64,000 bases of DNA from Alnus glutinosa (GCF_958979055.1 NC_084894.1:1741001-1805000), one strand, 5' to 3'. Shown: positions 12,649 to 35,161, counted from the first letter of the stretch. The notes: a model not told the origin generated them from the sequence alone. Program-made: numbers and translations.

Positions 12649-12790
12649 GGGATTTGATTCATACACAACACCATCACAACAACCACACAACAACCCCCAC
12701 ATGAGGGTGGACTCCAGTGTGTGGGGTCCACCCTCATGTGAGGGGTTGTTGTGTGGTTGTTGTGTTAGTGTTGTAAATTTAACATTTTCC
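12649..12790. mobile_element. MITE with 9-bp target duplication, family 2, unit 1 only
   Basis: A 142-bp inverted-repeat element flanked by TTAAAAAAT on both sides (12640-12648 and 12791-12799). Unit 2 has one copy of that 9-mer at 38182-38190 with no insert, which is the empty site. Arms share ACAACAACCACACAACAACC-like sequence with the older element some 40 bp to the left. The 9-bp duplication is usual for Mutator-type elements. Confidence 0.85.
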
Positions 12791-13145
12791 TTAAAAAATA
12801 GACAGTTGTCTAGTTTGGATAGGTTCCAAGTGGAGAGGCATTTTAAGATTTTTCAAGACTCAATTAACTAAATTAATTATTAAATTTTTATTTTTTATTA
12901 TCTTAAACTTTTAAAATAATTAGTGTCGTACCATGATTAATGAAAAAATACATATAAATCAAGGGGGGTCATGACCTCTGTTAGTTTTAAAATTATCTTC
13001 TATTTTTTATCCTTTATTTATATTTTAGTCATTCCGCTCCGTTCTTTACCATGATTTTAAAGCCGATATTTTGAGTTACAATTCGCCTACTATTTTTAAT
13101 TAAAGTATTTTACGTGGTCTCATTATATTAAAATATTAATTACAC

Positions 13146-14206
13146 CGCAGAGACGGAGGAAGGGGGGGGGGGGGGGGGGGTAGAGGCCATGGCCCCCCTC
13201 AATTTCTTGAAAAAAAAAATTTATTTAGAATGGAAATAAAGAACAAGAATTCCTCAAATAGACTAGTTTCTGGTTATTGTGTATAGAGAACAAAGAAATG
13301 AAAGCAGGTTAAGCGTTAACGGTTGAAACTTGAAAGTGTGTGGAATTAGAGCTTACTTGGAAGCATAAAGAACTGAAACTTGTGAGGGAATTTGGGGAAA
13401 GGGTTTGAGTTTGATTTCGCATGCCTGGCAGAGTGGAAGAAGAGAGAAGGAATCGAGAGGAGAAGACAAATCCCTGGGAAATCCAAATTCGGGGCAAGTG
13501 GTTGGGTGTTCAATTTGGAAAGTAGGAAAATATGTGTTTGTATTTGAGAAAGTGTGACTATGTGAGTATAGGTTGGGGAAGGAAAAGGTAGCAAAGAAGA
13601 ACACTTCTGTTTTGGAGTGGAAATCTCGTACTTTTTTGTTTGGAGGGTTGCCCAACCAGCCCGGGTCGGAAAATTTTTCCTCATTTTGTTTATTAAACTA
13701 ACTTGTCTTTTTAGAGTACATAAATTTTTAGTGTTTTTTTTTTTTTAAGAGTAGGTGGCATTTGTTTTTAGAGCATAAAATTTTTTTATGTATTTTTAAT
13801 AGCATTAATAGAAAAAAAAAAAGAAAAAAGAATGTGTTTTTTATATGATTAAAGGACTCATATATGATACTTTTAGAGACAATTTGTGAAATTCATACAA
13901 TTCCATTCTTAAGAAATTTATTTCATTTTCAAAATACATGTGAAAATCAAGTATTTCGAAGCAGGGACAAAACCATTTTTTTTTTTTGTTTTTTTAGTAG
14001 TCATTCGATTTGCCATTATCTTCTCGTGATTTTTTTTTTTTTTCAAAATTGAATTAATGCTAATTTTATTTTTATATATTTATTTCATCTTCAATCTTAA
14101 TATATTTTTTATTCATGCTTTGACCCCTACCCATATTTTAATATATTTGTATTTCATGTCTTGACAACTAGACCCCTAGTCAAAATATTTTCTGGTTCCG
14201 TCCTTG
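13146..14206. mobile_element. Possible hAT-type non-autonomous element, unit 1 copy
   Basis: Bounded by ATTACAC on both sides (13139-13145 and 14207-14213). The left end carries CAGAGACGGAGGAAGG and the right end TTCCGTCCTTG, an imperfect inverted pair of the GACGGA type seen in plant hAT elements. Includes a 19-base G run (13162-13180) and a GGCCATGGCCCCCC palindrome. The minus-strand frames over 13309-13684 resemble nothing I know, and I treat them as chance. Unit 2 has it at 38537-39606. Confidence 0.5.
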
Positions 14207-14644
14207 ATTACACTTAACATAAGAAAATATAGGTTTTAAAGTAAATCCGTTTGCTTAATTAATAAAAGAAATCGATCGTACAAGACAAAATATAATCTTA
14301 AGATTCTGTGGATTATAAAAACTTGATTTGCTCAAAAGTGATGATCATATGTAATATTAATATAAATTATTATTATTATTATTATTTTTTTGAAAACAGT
14401 CAAGCATCTCATATATAATATTAATATCAAATTAAAACAACGTGCGTGGTCGAATCTAATGCCATAGTGTCTATCCTATCCTATGGAGTCGTATGGACTA
14501 CATTAAGAAAATCTTAATCTCGTTTCATAATTTTGAGGCTGCCCGTAAAAAGAGTAAAATTTTAGCTAGGCAGATTCTAACGTACGTAGTACGTTGTTTA
14601 ATGAAAGAGACAGCCCATGCTTTGATCAAGCTTAGCAGGATAAG

Positions 14645-15205
14645 TTGTAATGACCGAAGAAAAATGTTGGCTATATCTAAATCGTTTATAAAGTTTAGTT
14701 TTACCTAAAAAAGAAACTAACGTGCGTGATATTTAGCACCCGTGAATAATTATAATCTACTCATTCTACGTGAGCTAGCGCTAATCATATATATATCTTT
14801 CCAAATATGTAAGAAAGAGGTGACATATATACTTTATCACTCGAAAAAAAACTAGTTAAGTTGTAATATTAGAGTTCTCTAGAATTGCTTATAAAGTTCG
14901 GTCTCATCTAGAAATAAACCAACATGAGATCGATTAATTAGCACCCATGAATTCATTTATAATCTACCCACTCTACGTTGGCTAATCATATTTCCAATGT
15001 GAGATTTGAGAAAGAGGCACTTGAAAAAAAAAAAAACTAGCTAGTTCAAGTTACAATTCGGGTTTTTTATAATCGATTATAAAGCTTAGTCTTACATAAT
15101 AAGAAATCAATATGAAATTTAACATCCACTAGCTCTTTTATATATCATCCATCCGCTCTATATGTGCCAATCATCTTTTTAATGTGGGACTGAGTTCTTA
15201 CAAAA
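14645..15205. repeat. Three degenerate tandem copies of a ~190-bp repeat
   Basis: Three successive blocks begin near 14648, 14866 and 15050. Each shows, in order, GTTGTAAT or GTTACAAT, TTTATAAAGTTTAG or a close variant, AAAGAAAC, TTAGCACCC-like, TATAATCTAC-like, TCTACGT-like, and CCAATGTGAGA-like words. The same array is in unit 2 (about 40048-40590), and its first part is in unit 3. Confidence 0.6.
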
Positions 15206-15235
15206 ACTATAATTAACCCTATATATATAGGGCAT

Positions 15236-15267
15236 AAATTTCCTACAAATCGGTTTGTAGGAAATTT
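15236..15267. repeat. Perfect 14-bp hairpin with 4-base loop
   Basis: AAATTTCCTACAAA is followed by a TCGG loop and its exact reverse complement. A further TTTCCTACAA copy comes directly after. The hairpin is conserved in unit 2 near 40630-40660. It is probably the centre of a small MITE. Confidence 0.8.
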
Positions 15268-16710
15268 CCTACAACCCATATATAAGATTGATATGTGTCC
15301 ATTGGTATGTGAAAAGCACATGTTATTTAAATAGCATGTACTTCTTACATACTTTTTTAATAATAAAAAAAATATAATTCTCACATATTTAAAGGACACA
15401 TGTTATTTTTATATGTAGATCGTACAAAATTAAACAATTGCTTAAAGTTAATTGATATATTCAATACAATTGTTTCTTTTACCAAACAATAGAATTATAG
15501 TCAACAAGATGACGGACTATCAACAACAATATTCTTTTGCGTGGCTTAACACATGAAAGAGAAAAGAGCTCTAGCTTATATATATGTACATACGTGTTGG
15601 TTTTATTATTGAAAAGAGTGGTAATATAAAAGTATGATACAAGTAAAGTTGTAGCATTTCAAAGACTAAAGTCATTCCAAAATTAATTAGGACTCCATCC
15701 AAAGAGGCCCAGTTATTGAGAGCCTTGTCCCAATCCAATCACCAACTATTATGGGCTTACGTGCATGGATACGACAAGTTCAATGGCTAACCTAATTATC
15801 TAGCTTTACCATGTTAAAGCGGTGAAAAAGAAAGAGAAAAATTTAGAAATAATGGACTAACAGGTCAGCTACATAGCTAATCTTGTATAGGTGAATCTCA
15901 TTGTGAAAGACTGATTACTGGATAAGGGAGCACACAAATCCTAAACACGCAAGGTTAATTTGATTATATATTAATAAAGTTATCGAAAAAATATATTTCC
16001 CTATCCAATCAGCTATTATTATGGACTAGATCTCTGGGATTTTAAAGTGCATGATGTGAAAATTGGAATATATATTAAAAAAGATCACGTGCGGTATAAA
16101 TATATTGATGGCTAGCTTGAGAAAGAAGTATATATATTGATTACAAATAATTTCAATATTGGTTTTTTATAATTTAAAAATTTTCAATAAATTTACTATT
16201 TTTTTTTTAAAAAAATAGTATTGCAAATAAACTAACAATAAATTTGAATCAACATCAACTGATGGGGCTTACAATCCACTGATACCCTTAATTGTACGTA
16301 TCAAACTCAATGAAGCTAAGCAAAATGTGACTAAAACTAAATAATTTAGGATCCGTTAATTATAATCAACCACAACTCAAAACTGAGCCAACCAGTTTTG
16401 AATATTAATTCCTTTTGGATGGAAATAATTTTTGATGCGGTAGATAGGGCATGCATTTTGTACCAGGCCGGTCTAAGCAAAAATGTCATTCTTCTAGGGT
16501 CAATATCATATGCCCCAGACAATTAATTTGTTTGAGGAATAGTCAGTATTCTTGACTTTTTGATTCTTTAACATGTAAAATTCTCCCTGCGAAATTTTAA
16601 ATAAGATTTCCTTTCCTTCTTCTTCTTTTTTTTTTTTTTGGTGTTTTTCTTCTTGTATTTTTGGCCATTGGACTTGTCACATATTGAAGATCAACATCGA
16701 AGATCGATAT

Positions 16711-16903
16711 ACATGAGTGATATATGCTACGTGCATGTTCCCCTTCTACTCCTTTAAAACTGATATGACTTTAATTTAAAATCACAATTGAATTTGTGAT
16801 AAATTACTATTAAATATCGATTCAATATTAATTTTAAAAACCACGTTAGCTAGTTTTGGAAGATATAAGAAAACACAAGGAAAATATTTTAGCATTACTC
16901 ATT
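16711..16903. mobile_element. Old MITE family 1 copy
   Basis: Starts GAGTGATATATGCTAC and ends TTTTAGCATTACTC. The internal order of words (CCCCTT, CTCCTTT, AAAATCACAATTGAATTT, GATTCAATATTAATTTT) parallels the young element at 35162-35343. Present in unit 2 at about 42145-42330, so it predates the unit duplication. Confidence 0.55.
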
Positions 16904-17479
16904 AATGGATATATGAATATTTAATTTTCTTTATCGAGTGGCTCGTGGAAAATCCTGGCCATGGGATTTGACACTACTAATTATTGCTAATAAGATATGA
17001 AGATATTCTTAGGTAGAATGGTAGTTAGTTTAATTGCTTCAAGAAAAAAGAAAAAAAGAATGGTAGTCAGTTTGGACAATTGCACCCGTCATCTATATAT
17101 GTGAATATAAAGTAAAATTAAATTCAAACTTAATCCTTTGCCGGCATTTGATTTTCCTATTTAGTAAATAAATCGATATACGACTATCGTACAATTTGAT
17201 AATGTAATAATGGAAATCAACCATTTGATCAACACTTATAAAAATTATCCGAAGTGATCCCATCAAACAGATTGATGATCATGTCGGCGAAAGAGGCGGT
17301 ACGTTGTGCGTTTCAGAGATTGTCGTGGAAAGAAAAGTGGGATCAGAAGAGGATATGGGTCATGAGGATTGACAAATCTCTCTCTCTCTCTCTCAAACTC
17401 ACTGTATCTCTCTCGATGTGCAATTAGAAGAATGGGGAAGATGAATCACTACCAAAAAGAAGAAAAATAGGCACTTAGT

Positions 17480-18130
17480 GTCGTTTGAATAATTTCGTTT
17501 TAAAAAAGGAGCAAAACATAGGGACGAGTTTCCAAATTAGTATTGTTTATTGTTCAAATGACGTTAATTAACGCCATTTCTGTCCAAACAACACTATCTA
17601 GAACAGTAAACGACACTACCCCATTAGCTTCATTTTACTGTTCAAATGACACTATTTGGATAGTGCCGTTTAAACAGTAAAATGGCATTAATGTGAATTA
17701 AAAAAAAAAAAATTCCTCCTCTTTTTCTTCTTATCTTCCTGTAGAAGTTCCTGGAGCTTCCTCCTCCTTCTTTCTTCAGCCTCCTACGCAGGAGGAGACG
17801 GGAGTACTTCTTCTTCTTTCTTGAGCCTCGAGCTCCTACGCAGGAGTGCATGAAGGGACTGTGCGAGAGCTTTGAAGCTCCTGCGTGCACAGGAGCGCAA
17901 GAGAGCTCCTCTCTCTTATCTCTCTCTCTTTTTCTCTCCCTAAAAAAGGTTAAACAAAAATTTATAACTAAATTTTTCACCATAAGAATTAGTATTGTTT
18001 AAACAGTAAATGGAGGAAAAAAAAAAAAGTGTTGTTTACTGTTCAAAAGACACTAATTTTAAATTTAGTACCACTTAAATAATAAACGGCGCTGACTTCA
18101 ATTTGACATCGTTTGTACGGTAAACGAAAC
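17480..18130. repeat. Foldback-rich block upstream of gene A
   Basis: Repeats of TTTACTGTTCAAATGACAC and its complement alternate through the block. One pair (17634-17655 and 17660-17681) forms a 22-bp stem with three mismatched or wobble positions and a 4-base loop. The middle holds CTCCTACGCAGGAG inverted words. Unit 2 carries it at about 42930-43590. It is probably a transposon, and could supply small RNA near the A promoter (inference). Confidence 0.55.
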
Positions 18131-18423
18131 AAAGAAAAGTGTAGTGGAGATATGGGTGATTGAGGAGAAAATAATAAACAAAGAAAAGTGTCCCTTTTTT
18201 TTTCTTAAATTTTTATTCGTTATGGTGTCTACCGTAAATAAGCTAAAAAGTAAAAATGTCTAGTAGAGGCTCATAATAGTCAAATTATGAGTCATTTGGT
18301 TATTGAGATGCTCTTAAATTGAGAGTCGTACGTTAGGATAATTAACTTACGTATTGCCTGTGAATTTCTTTGTCCTTTTCTTTCTTTCTTTTATTTAAAC
18401 CATCAGTTTGAGTGATTCTTGTC

Positions 18424-18430
18424 TATAAAA
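18424..18430 (+). promoter_or_regulatory. TATA box of gene A, unit 1
   Basis: TATAAAA lies 54 bases before the ATG, followed by GGCCCTGA and ATAACCAAAATCAG. The same arrangement precedes genes A and B in both units, so it is the shared GH1 core promoter. Confidence 0.75.
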
Positions 18431-18477
18431 AGGCCCTGATGGACGGTGCCTCCCACCCACAATAACCAAAATCAGTG

Positions 18478-24920
<6,443 letters not shown>

Positions 24921-25374
24921 ACGGACATGACGTACGATCGATGCTCATATAATTATCAGCTATCTATATAATAATATTGGACTGTATAATTCCAATCAAT
25001 AAACTTTTTTTTTTTTTTTGGACATGAATTCCAATCAATAAACTGAAGATATCATTTCTTCTCCATCTGTAATCTCTTTAAATAATGCGATTATTTTGTG
25101 TACAGACTCAAATGCTTGTTAAATAATAATCGCTTTATACTTTCTTTCTTTTTTTCGCCTAATTCTGCAATTGGTGAGAGAATGATCCATAGGCTCCGAT
25201 CTATGAGATTCGCAACATGCAAATTGATTTATGATTGGGTTCTAATAAAAATCGTAATGATGGTAGGGGCCGGTAATTGTAATGGCAGGATAGATTGCTC
25301 GATATTGTTAAGGATAGAAATTTTTTTGTGATAATTGTAATGGCAGGATAGATTCCTCGTATTGGAAAGATAAT

Positions 25375-25640
25375 ATAATGCGGAATATAAATAAGTATAC
25401 ACAAAGAATTATATAGTTTGGTCTCTGAGGGATGCTTACAATAAAACATAGTACTTCTATTTATAGGAAAATTAGGACCTGTAACTAGGTCATAGACTTT
25501 TATTTATAGAAGAATTAGCTAAGACCGTAGGTCACCATCTTCAACTACGATTAGGTGATAGTCATTAACTGTAATTAGGTCACAATCTTCAAGTATGATA
25601 GTCTTCAATTGTAACATCTCCTCAAACTCAATTTTATTTA
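25375..25640 (-). mobile_element. LTR-like fragment, unit 1
   Basis: On the minus strand the order TATAAATAG, then TGTAAGCATCCC, then an ACCAAACTATATAATTC-like block matches the layout of the R/U5 part of small copia-type LTRs. The unit 2 copy is about 50835-51110. Family not determined. Confidence 0.35.
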
Positions 25641-25932
25641 TTTATTTCTTTATTTGAAAATTGGCCCAAAGTTTGCTGACGGGGCTGTCGGATTCGGCCG
25701 CAGAGTCGAATCTCGCTGCAAAACACCAAGGGACGGTCACCATAAAATACAAAAGCCGGCAAAAAATAAAATAAAATCCATATGCAGGATTACGTCAACA
25801 TGATAAAGTTTAAATGACTACATTTTATTCTTATGTCTTTGAATAATATTTACAATATAACATACTCCTATTTATAGGAGTATTAAGATCGAACTATATG
25901 ATCAACTTCAACTATAGCTTGAAAAACTGTGT

Positions 25933-26041
25933 ACTCTTAGGCCTTCGATCTGGTGCTTAATTCTTGGCTCATTGACTAGCGGCACTAGCGCCCATCATAC
26001 TGCTTCACTCCTTCCCTCAACCGGAGCAGTTTCTCGGCAGG
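25933..26041 (+). pseudogene. GH1 exon-1 remnant D, unit 1
   Basis: Shows CTCTTAGGCCTTC, GGTGCTTAATTCTTGGCTC, then ACTAGCGCCCATCATACTGC and CTCAACCGGAGCAGTTT, in the same order as exon 1 of genes A and C. There are small insertions, no ATG and no following exon. It stops just after the CGGCAGG that corresponds to FPAG. It marks a former GH1 copy between A and B. The unit 2 equivalent is at 51400-51507. Confidence 0.75.
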
Positions 26042-26645
26042 TAATCAATGATATATATTATGTCATATTGCATTAAATGTTACAATCTGCTTACTTATTT
26101 GTTAAAAAGGAAAAAAAGAGAGAGATTTTTATAGAATTCTTTTTCTTTTCCACTAAATGTTGGCTTTCTTCGATGTCTTGCTTTTCTCATGGGGTCAAGC
26201 AACAATAGAAATATAATTCTTCTCAAATCAACATTCTATCAAGCAATCAAGGCAAAAGTTAAAAAAAGATAGAAAATCGTTTATATAGTGTTTTATATTG
26301 ATAAATTGATAGAAAATACATAAGTTGTAGGATAAAGCCATCTTAATAGGCTTATATAGTTCCTAAATTCGGAACCATAAAAAATTAGAAAAAAACGAAA
26401 TAAAAACACTTTTCAGTACAAATAATACAAAATGACAACTTTTTCTTCATAAACATTAGAATTACGAAATTTTCATGAAATACAAAATTGAAACTCTATT
26501 AATAAGCTTTTAAATGCCATGAGATTTGTCTCGATCCAATGTTAGATTCAAAAGACATGATTTTTTTAAATAAAATGGATCTTAAAAAAATTAATAAAAT
26601 TGACCCGCATCAAGTAGTAATTAATAGAGAGCCGGATAAGAATGC

Positions 26646-26752
26646 TTTTTTTTTTTTTGACATGTCCACACAAGAGGGGGAGGGGGGATTCGAACTAGTG
26701 ACCTCCGCTTCATGAGGCGTGGTCCCAGCCGATTAAACTATCTCTTGGGGAC
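26646..26752 (-). mobile_element. tRNA-like SINE, minus strand, upstream of gene B, unit 1
   Basis: The minus strand reads AAGAGATAGTTTAATCGGC, then a box B (GTTCGAATCC, reverse of 26686-26695), then a GTGTGGACATG end with poly-A (seen as T-run at 26646-26658). Unit 2 copy at about 52111-52222. It is not a functional tRNA: no cloverleaf was found. Confidence 0.65.
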
Positions 26753-26845
26753 GGATAAGAATGCTTGGGTGTCATTTATCTTCCTTTTTTTTATTCTTAT
26801 GAGTCATTTGCCTTTTCTTTCTTTCTTTTTTGAGTGGCACTTGTC

Positions 26846-26852
26846 TATAAAA
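26846..26852 (+). promoter_or_regulatory. Upstream (orphan) TATA box of gene B, unit 1
   Basis: TATAAAAGGCCCTGACGG is followed by ATAACCAAAATCAG, where the expected ATGGCATTTC has become TTGGGATTTC (TTG at 26894). This is the first half of a duplicated promoter/start cassette. Confidence 0.65.
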
Positions 26853-26937
26853 GGCCCTGACGGTGCCTCCCTTCTCTAATAACCAAAATCAGTTTGGGAT
26901 TTCAAGGCTATCTACATTCTACTCCTTTATAAGAGGC

Positions 26938-26943
26938 CCTGAC
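26938..26943 (+). promoter_or_regulatory. Downstream TATA-like box of gene B, unit 1
   Basis: TATAAG within TTTATAAGAGGCCCTGACG, 43 bases before the used ATG, the second half of the duplicated cassette. It is weaker than the TATAAAA of the upstream half. Confidence 0.6.
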
Positions 26944-26980
26944 GTACAGTGCCTCCTTCCCATAATAACTAAAATCAGGA

Positions 26981-32397
<5,417 letters not shown>

Positions 32398-33570
32398 ACA
32401 TAACGATTGATGCTCATGATGTATTAATAATTCTTCTCCATCTATATGCTTTATAAATAGTTTGATTTCTGTTTGTACAGACTCATGAAATGGATTTATA
32501 CATTCTACATGAGAAGACACTTCAACTTTGAGAAATCAATGCAAAAATAATATTACACTATATGGCATAATATTTAAATTTTCCTGTCAAATTTTGTTTA
32601 ATTTTTTTTAATCCATTTTGTGTCACATGACACTAATATATGAACTATATATCAGGTGAGTTTATTAAGAGATCAAAGATAATAAGACAATGAGAGAAGG
32701 GAGCAAAGACATGTATAGTAAGAAAAACCCATAGGGCAAGGTCATTGATGATAAGGTTAGTTTCTTAAATCATTACTTATTTCAAAATGATTGATTTTAA
32801 TCATTTAATTATTATTTTAATACTTCTTCTCACGAGCGGGCTTAGATTCTCCCTTAATAGGTAAGACCCAATACATAAAATATTTAATTAAAATAGAACG
32901 TAAATGACAAAAACAAAATTCAAACTCAACATCAAATTAGAGCCACATGGGAAAAATCCTTGAGGCTTCACCCCCGACTCTCTCTGCAACTCCCTCCATC
33001 AAACTTGCCATGGGAGAGCAGCTCCAAGCTTTTGGAGCTTCTCTCCTCCCCTCTTTTCTTCCCCTCTCTTCTTCTCTCCATCATGTTTGCCATGAGCACA
33101 CCTCCTTTGAGGTCCTTATCTTCTTTTGTGATACTTTTCTTGGTACTACTTTTTTCAAATTTGGGTTTAATGTTAGGAACCCACCCCTTTCCATTAATGT
33201 TTGTATCCTGTCCTGTTGAATGAGAATTCGTACTTAAAAAAAAAAAAAAAGCAGCCACATGGGAACTCATGCACGAGGCAAGCCCGAGTCTTGGACCTGC
33301 AAAAACAAAGGAAGAGAGGTTGTGAGAGAGATTGGCCCAAACGAGCTGAGAGAGGGGAAGATTGATCTTTGGGCCTTTGCAAAAGGAAATTTAGTCTCGA
33401 TAACATAGCAAGAAATGTAAATCCGGCCCAGACATTTGTTGTATGTATATTTATTTTTGAGAGACCAATAATCATTTAAATTTTGTTTTGTTTTTTCTCT
33501 TTTCTTTTCTTTTTCTTTTAGTGCTCCACTACAAAAAGGCCAACGAAAAAATTCCACCCAGGGAAACCAA
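32398..33570. other. Intergenic between gene B and pseudogene C, unit 1
   Basis: Contains a pyrimidine-rich block (about 32943-33220) with overlapping short frames on both strands that shift between units, and a purine-rich stretch (33290-33370). I recognise no protein and see no splice structure. Confidence 0.45.
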
Positions 33571-33958
33571 AACTATGATGGCGTTTGAAGGCTATCTACT
33601 CGATCTTAGGCCTTCTGGTGCTTCTTGGCTCATTGAGTACTAGCAGTACCGGCGCCCATGAAACTGCTTGGCTTTCTTCAACGTCTTGTTTTTCAGTTAA
33701 TTTAAAAAAAAATTTTTTAAAAAAAAAACCCTTTACTATCCCCTAAATATAATGTTAACTTAAGATGAAAGTAATTGCAGGTAGGATAACGGATGGAAGC
33801 AACGGAGATGTAGCCACTGATCAATATCATCGCTGCAAGGTAGGTAGCGCCCTCATAATAAAAAAAAAAATGAATACAAAAATTCACTTTAATTTATCAA
33901 CTCCTAATTAATTACCTATAAATTTTCTTCTTTTTTTTTTTTTGAAAAAATAAATTTT

Positions 33959-33960
<2 letters not shown>

Positions 33961-34044
<84 letters not shown>
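33961..34044. repeat. (TA)42 in pseudogene C intron, unit 1
   Basis: Forty-two TA units here; only seven at the same place in unit 2 (59453-59466). Confidence 0.95.
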
Positions 34045-34046
<2 letters not shown>

Positions 34047-34463
34047 ACAACTAAAAAATACATTTTGATCAGAATTTCTGTAACTTGTCTTTTTGTGATT
34101 ATATGATACCGGAAGATGTGGGAATTATGAAAGAGATGGGTTTAGATGCATACAGATTCTCAATCTCATGGTCTCGATTGCTACCAAGTAGAATTCTCGT
34201 TTTTATTAATCCCAACTTTTTGAAATAAAAATGAAAATTATCAAGTATATCTCACTTTGGAGCTCTAATTATTTCAGAAGGAAAACTAAGTGGGGATGTT
34301 AACAGGGAAGGAATAAAATATTACATTGACAAGTATACATTCTTGTCAATGAGCTAGTAGCAAAAGGTCATGATTTATTGTTATTAGTTATGTGTCATCG
34401 ACTTATCATAATGAGGTCATAATTCAATCACTATAGTTTGCTATACATGATTGATGAATGCAG

Positions 34464-34926
34464 CGCGCCACCCCCGACCACTTGGGGAAGGCCGCGCGGC
34501 CTCCCCCGACCACTGGGGGTGGCCGCGCGGCCTCCCCCGACCACTGGGGGTGGCCGCGCGGCCATCCCCGACAACTGGGGGTGGCCGCGCGGCCTCCCCC
34601 GACCACTGGGGGTGGCCGCGCGGCCACCTGCCGGTTGCTTCTATTTTTTTTTTTAAAATTTTAATTTTAATTTTGTTTTTTCTTTTAAAAAGAAAAAATA
34701 TTTATTTTTTAATTAAATAATTATTATTTAAATCATTATTTCACCTAACTTTTCACAAATACCAATCATTATACACAACTTTTCAAACTTCCAATCATTT
34801 CTTACTATTAAAAATAATATTTTTTAATCTAAAAATTCAACACCTAAACACAACTTTTTGCCTCGAACTTCGCAATTAGAATAAGAATTCAATTCTAATT
34901 CTAAAAATTCAATACCCAAACGCACC
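34464..34926. mobile_element. GC-rich tandem repeat insert (31-bp period) plus AT-rich tail, unit 1 only
   Basis: Five copies of a 31-bp unit with starts of GCCGCGCGGC at about 34491, 34522, 34553, 34584 and 34615. Each unit contains the palindrome GGCCGCGCGGCC and an inverted CCCCC...GGGGG pair. After about 34630 the insert becomes AT-rich, ending in AATACCCAAACGCACC, which looks like an element terminus. Absent from unit 2. Open frames on both strands through the repeat are artefacts. Confidence 0.65.
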
Positions 34927-35161
34927 ATAATTATTTCAGAAGGAAAACTAAGTGGGGGTGTTAACAGAGAAGGAATAAAATATTACAATGACCTCATCAA
35001 TGAGCTAGTAGCAAAAGGTCATGATTTATTGTTATTAATTATGTGTCATCAACTTAACATAATGAGGTCATAATTCAGTCGCTATAGTTTGCTATACATG
35101 ACTGATGAATGCAGGTGTACAGCCCTTTGTGACACTTTTCCCACTGGGATCATTAAAAGAA

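Larger units (their letters stand above)
15270..18420. other. Upstream flank of gene A, unit 1
   Basis: Contains an old copy of MITE family 1 (about 16711-16903), a CT tract (17377-17394), a foldback-rich block (about 17480-18130) and otherwise featureless AT-rich DNA. No gene is supported. The corresponding stretch of unit 2 is about 40670-43870. Confidence 0.5.
24921..26640. other. Intergenic between genes A and B, unit 1
   Basis: Beyond the 3' flank of A lie LTR-like minus-strand fragments (about 25375-25640 and 25660-25900, with TTTATAGGAG, ACAATATAACATACTCC and AATAATATTTACAATA words), then GH1 exon scrap D. No complete gene is present. Confidence 0.5.
33575..35152 (+). pseudogene. Truncated GH1 pseudogene C, unit 1
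   Basis: Exon 1 begins ATGATGGCGTTTGAAGG, but a 4-base CGAT insertion near 33600 shifts the frame and the exon is cut before the FPAGFIFG part. Exon 2 is missing. Exon 3 is present, with Tyr to Cys at its last-but-one codon (HRCK). Exon 4 (34112-34187) is preceded by CG instead of AG. Exon 5 occurs twice: an altered 89-nt form (34278-34366) and a normal 78-nt form (34940-35017), separated by a GC-rich insert. Exon 6 begins at 35115 and breaks after one extra base, just before the HWD codons. Nothing downstream remains, so both catalytic glutamates are gone. A 42-unit TA repeat lies in intron 3. Confidence 0.88.

Noticed and set aside
13309..13684. Three overlapping minus-strand frames (up to 112 codons), repeated in unit 2
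   Set aside because: They lie inside a hAT-like element, have no known domain, and are conserved only because the whole unit was duplicated recently.
15236..15267. MicroRNA precursor
   Set aside because: The perfect 14-bp stem is too short, and it sits in a repeat with further copies of the arm; a MITE centre explains it better.
26646..26752. tRNA gene suggested by a GTTCGAATCC box
   Set aside because: No cloverleaf, and the element ends in poly-A with a diverged relative elsewhere, so it is a SINE.
32947..33557. Several overlapping frames in the block between B and C
   Set aside because: Low-complexity pyrimidine/purine sequence, frames on both strands, and the ends differ between units; no splice sites or domain seen.
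34424..34720. Four overlapping open frames on both strands rich in Pro, Arg and Gly
   Set aside because: They run through the 31-bp GC-rich tandem repeat, which lacks stops in all frames; absent in unit 2.
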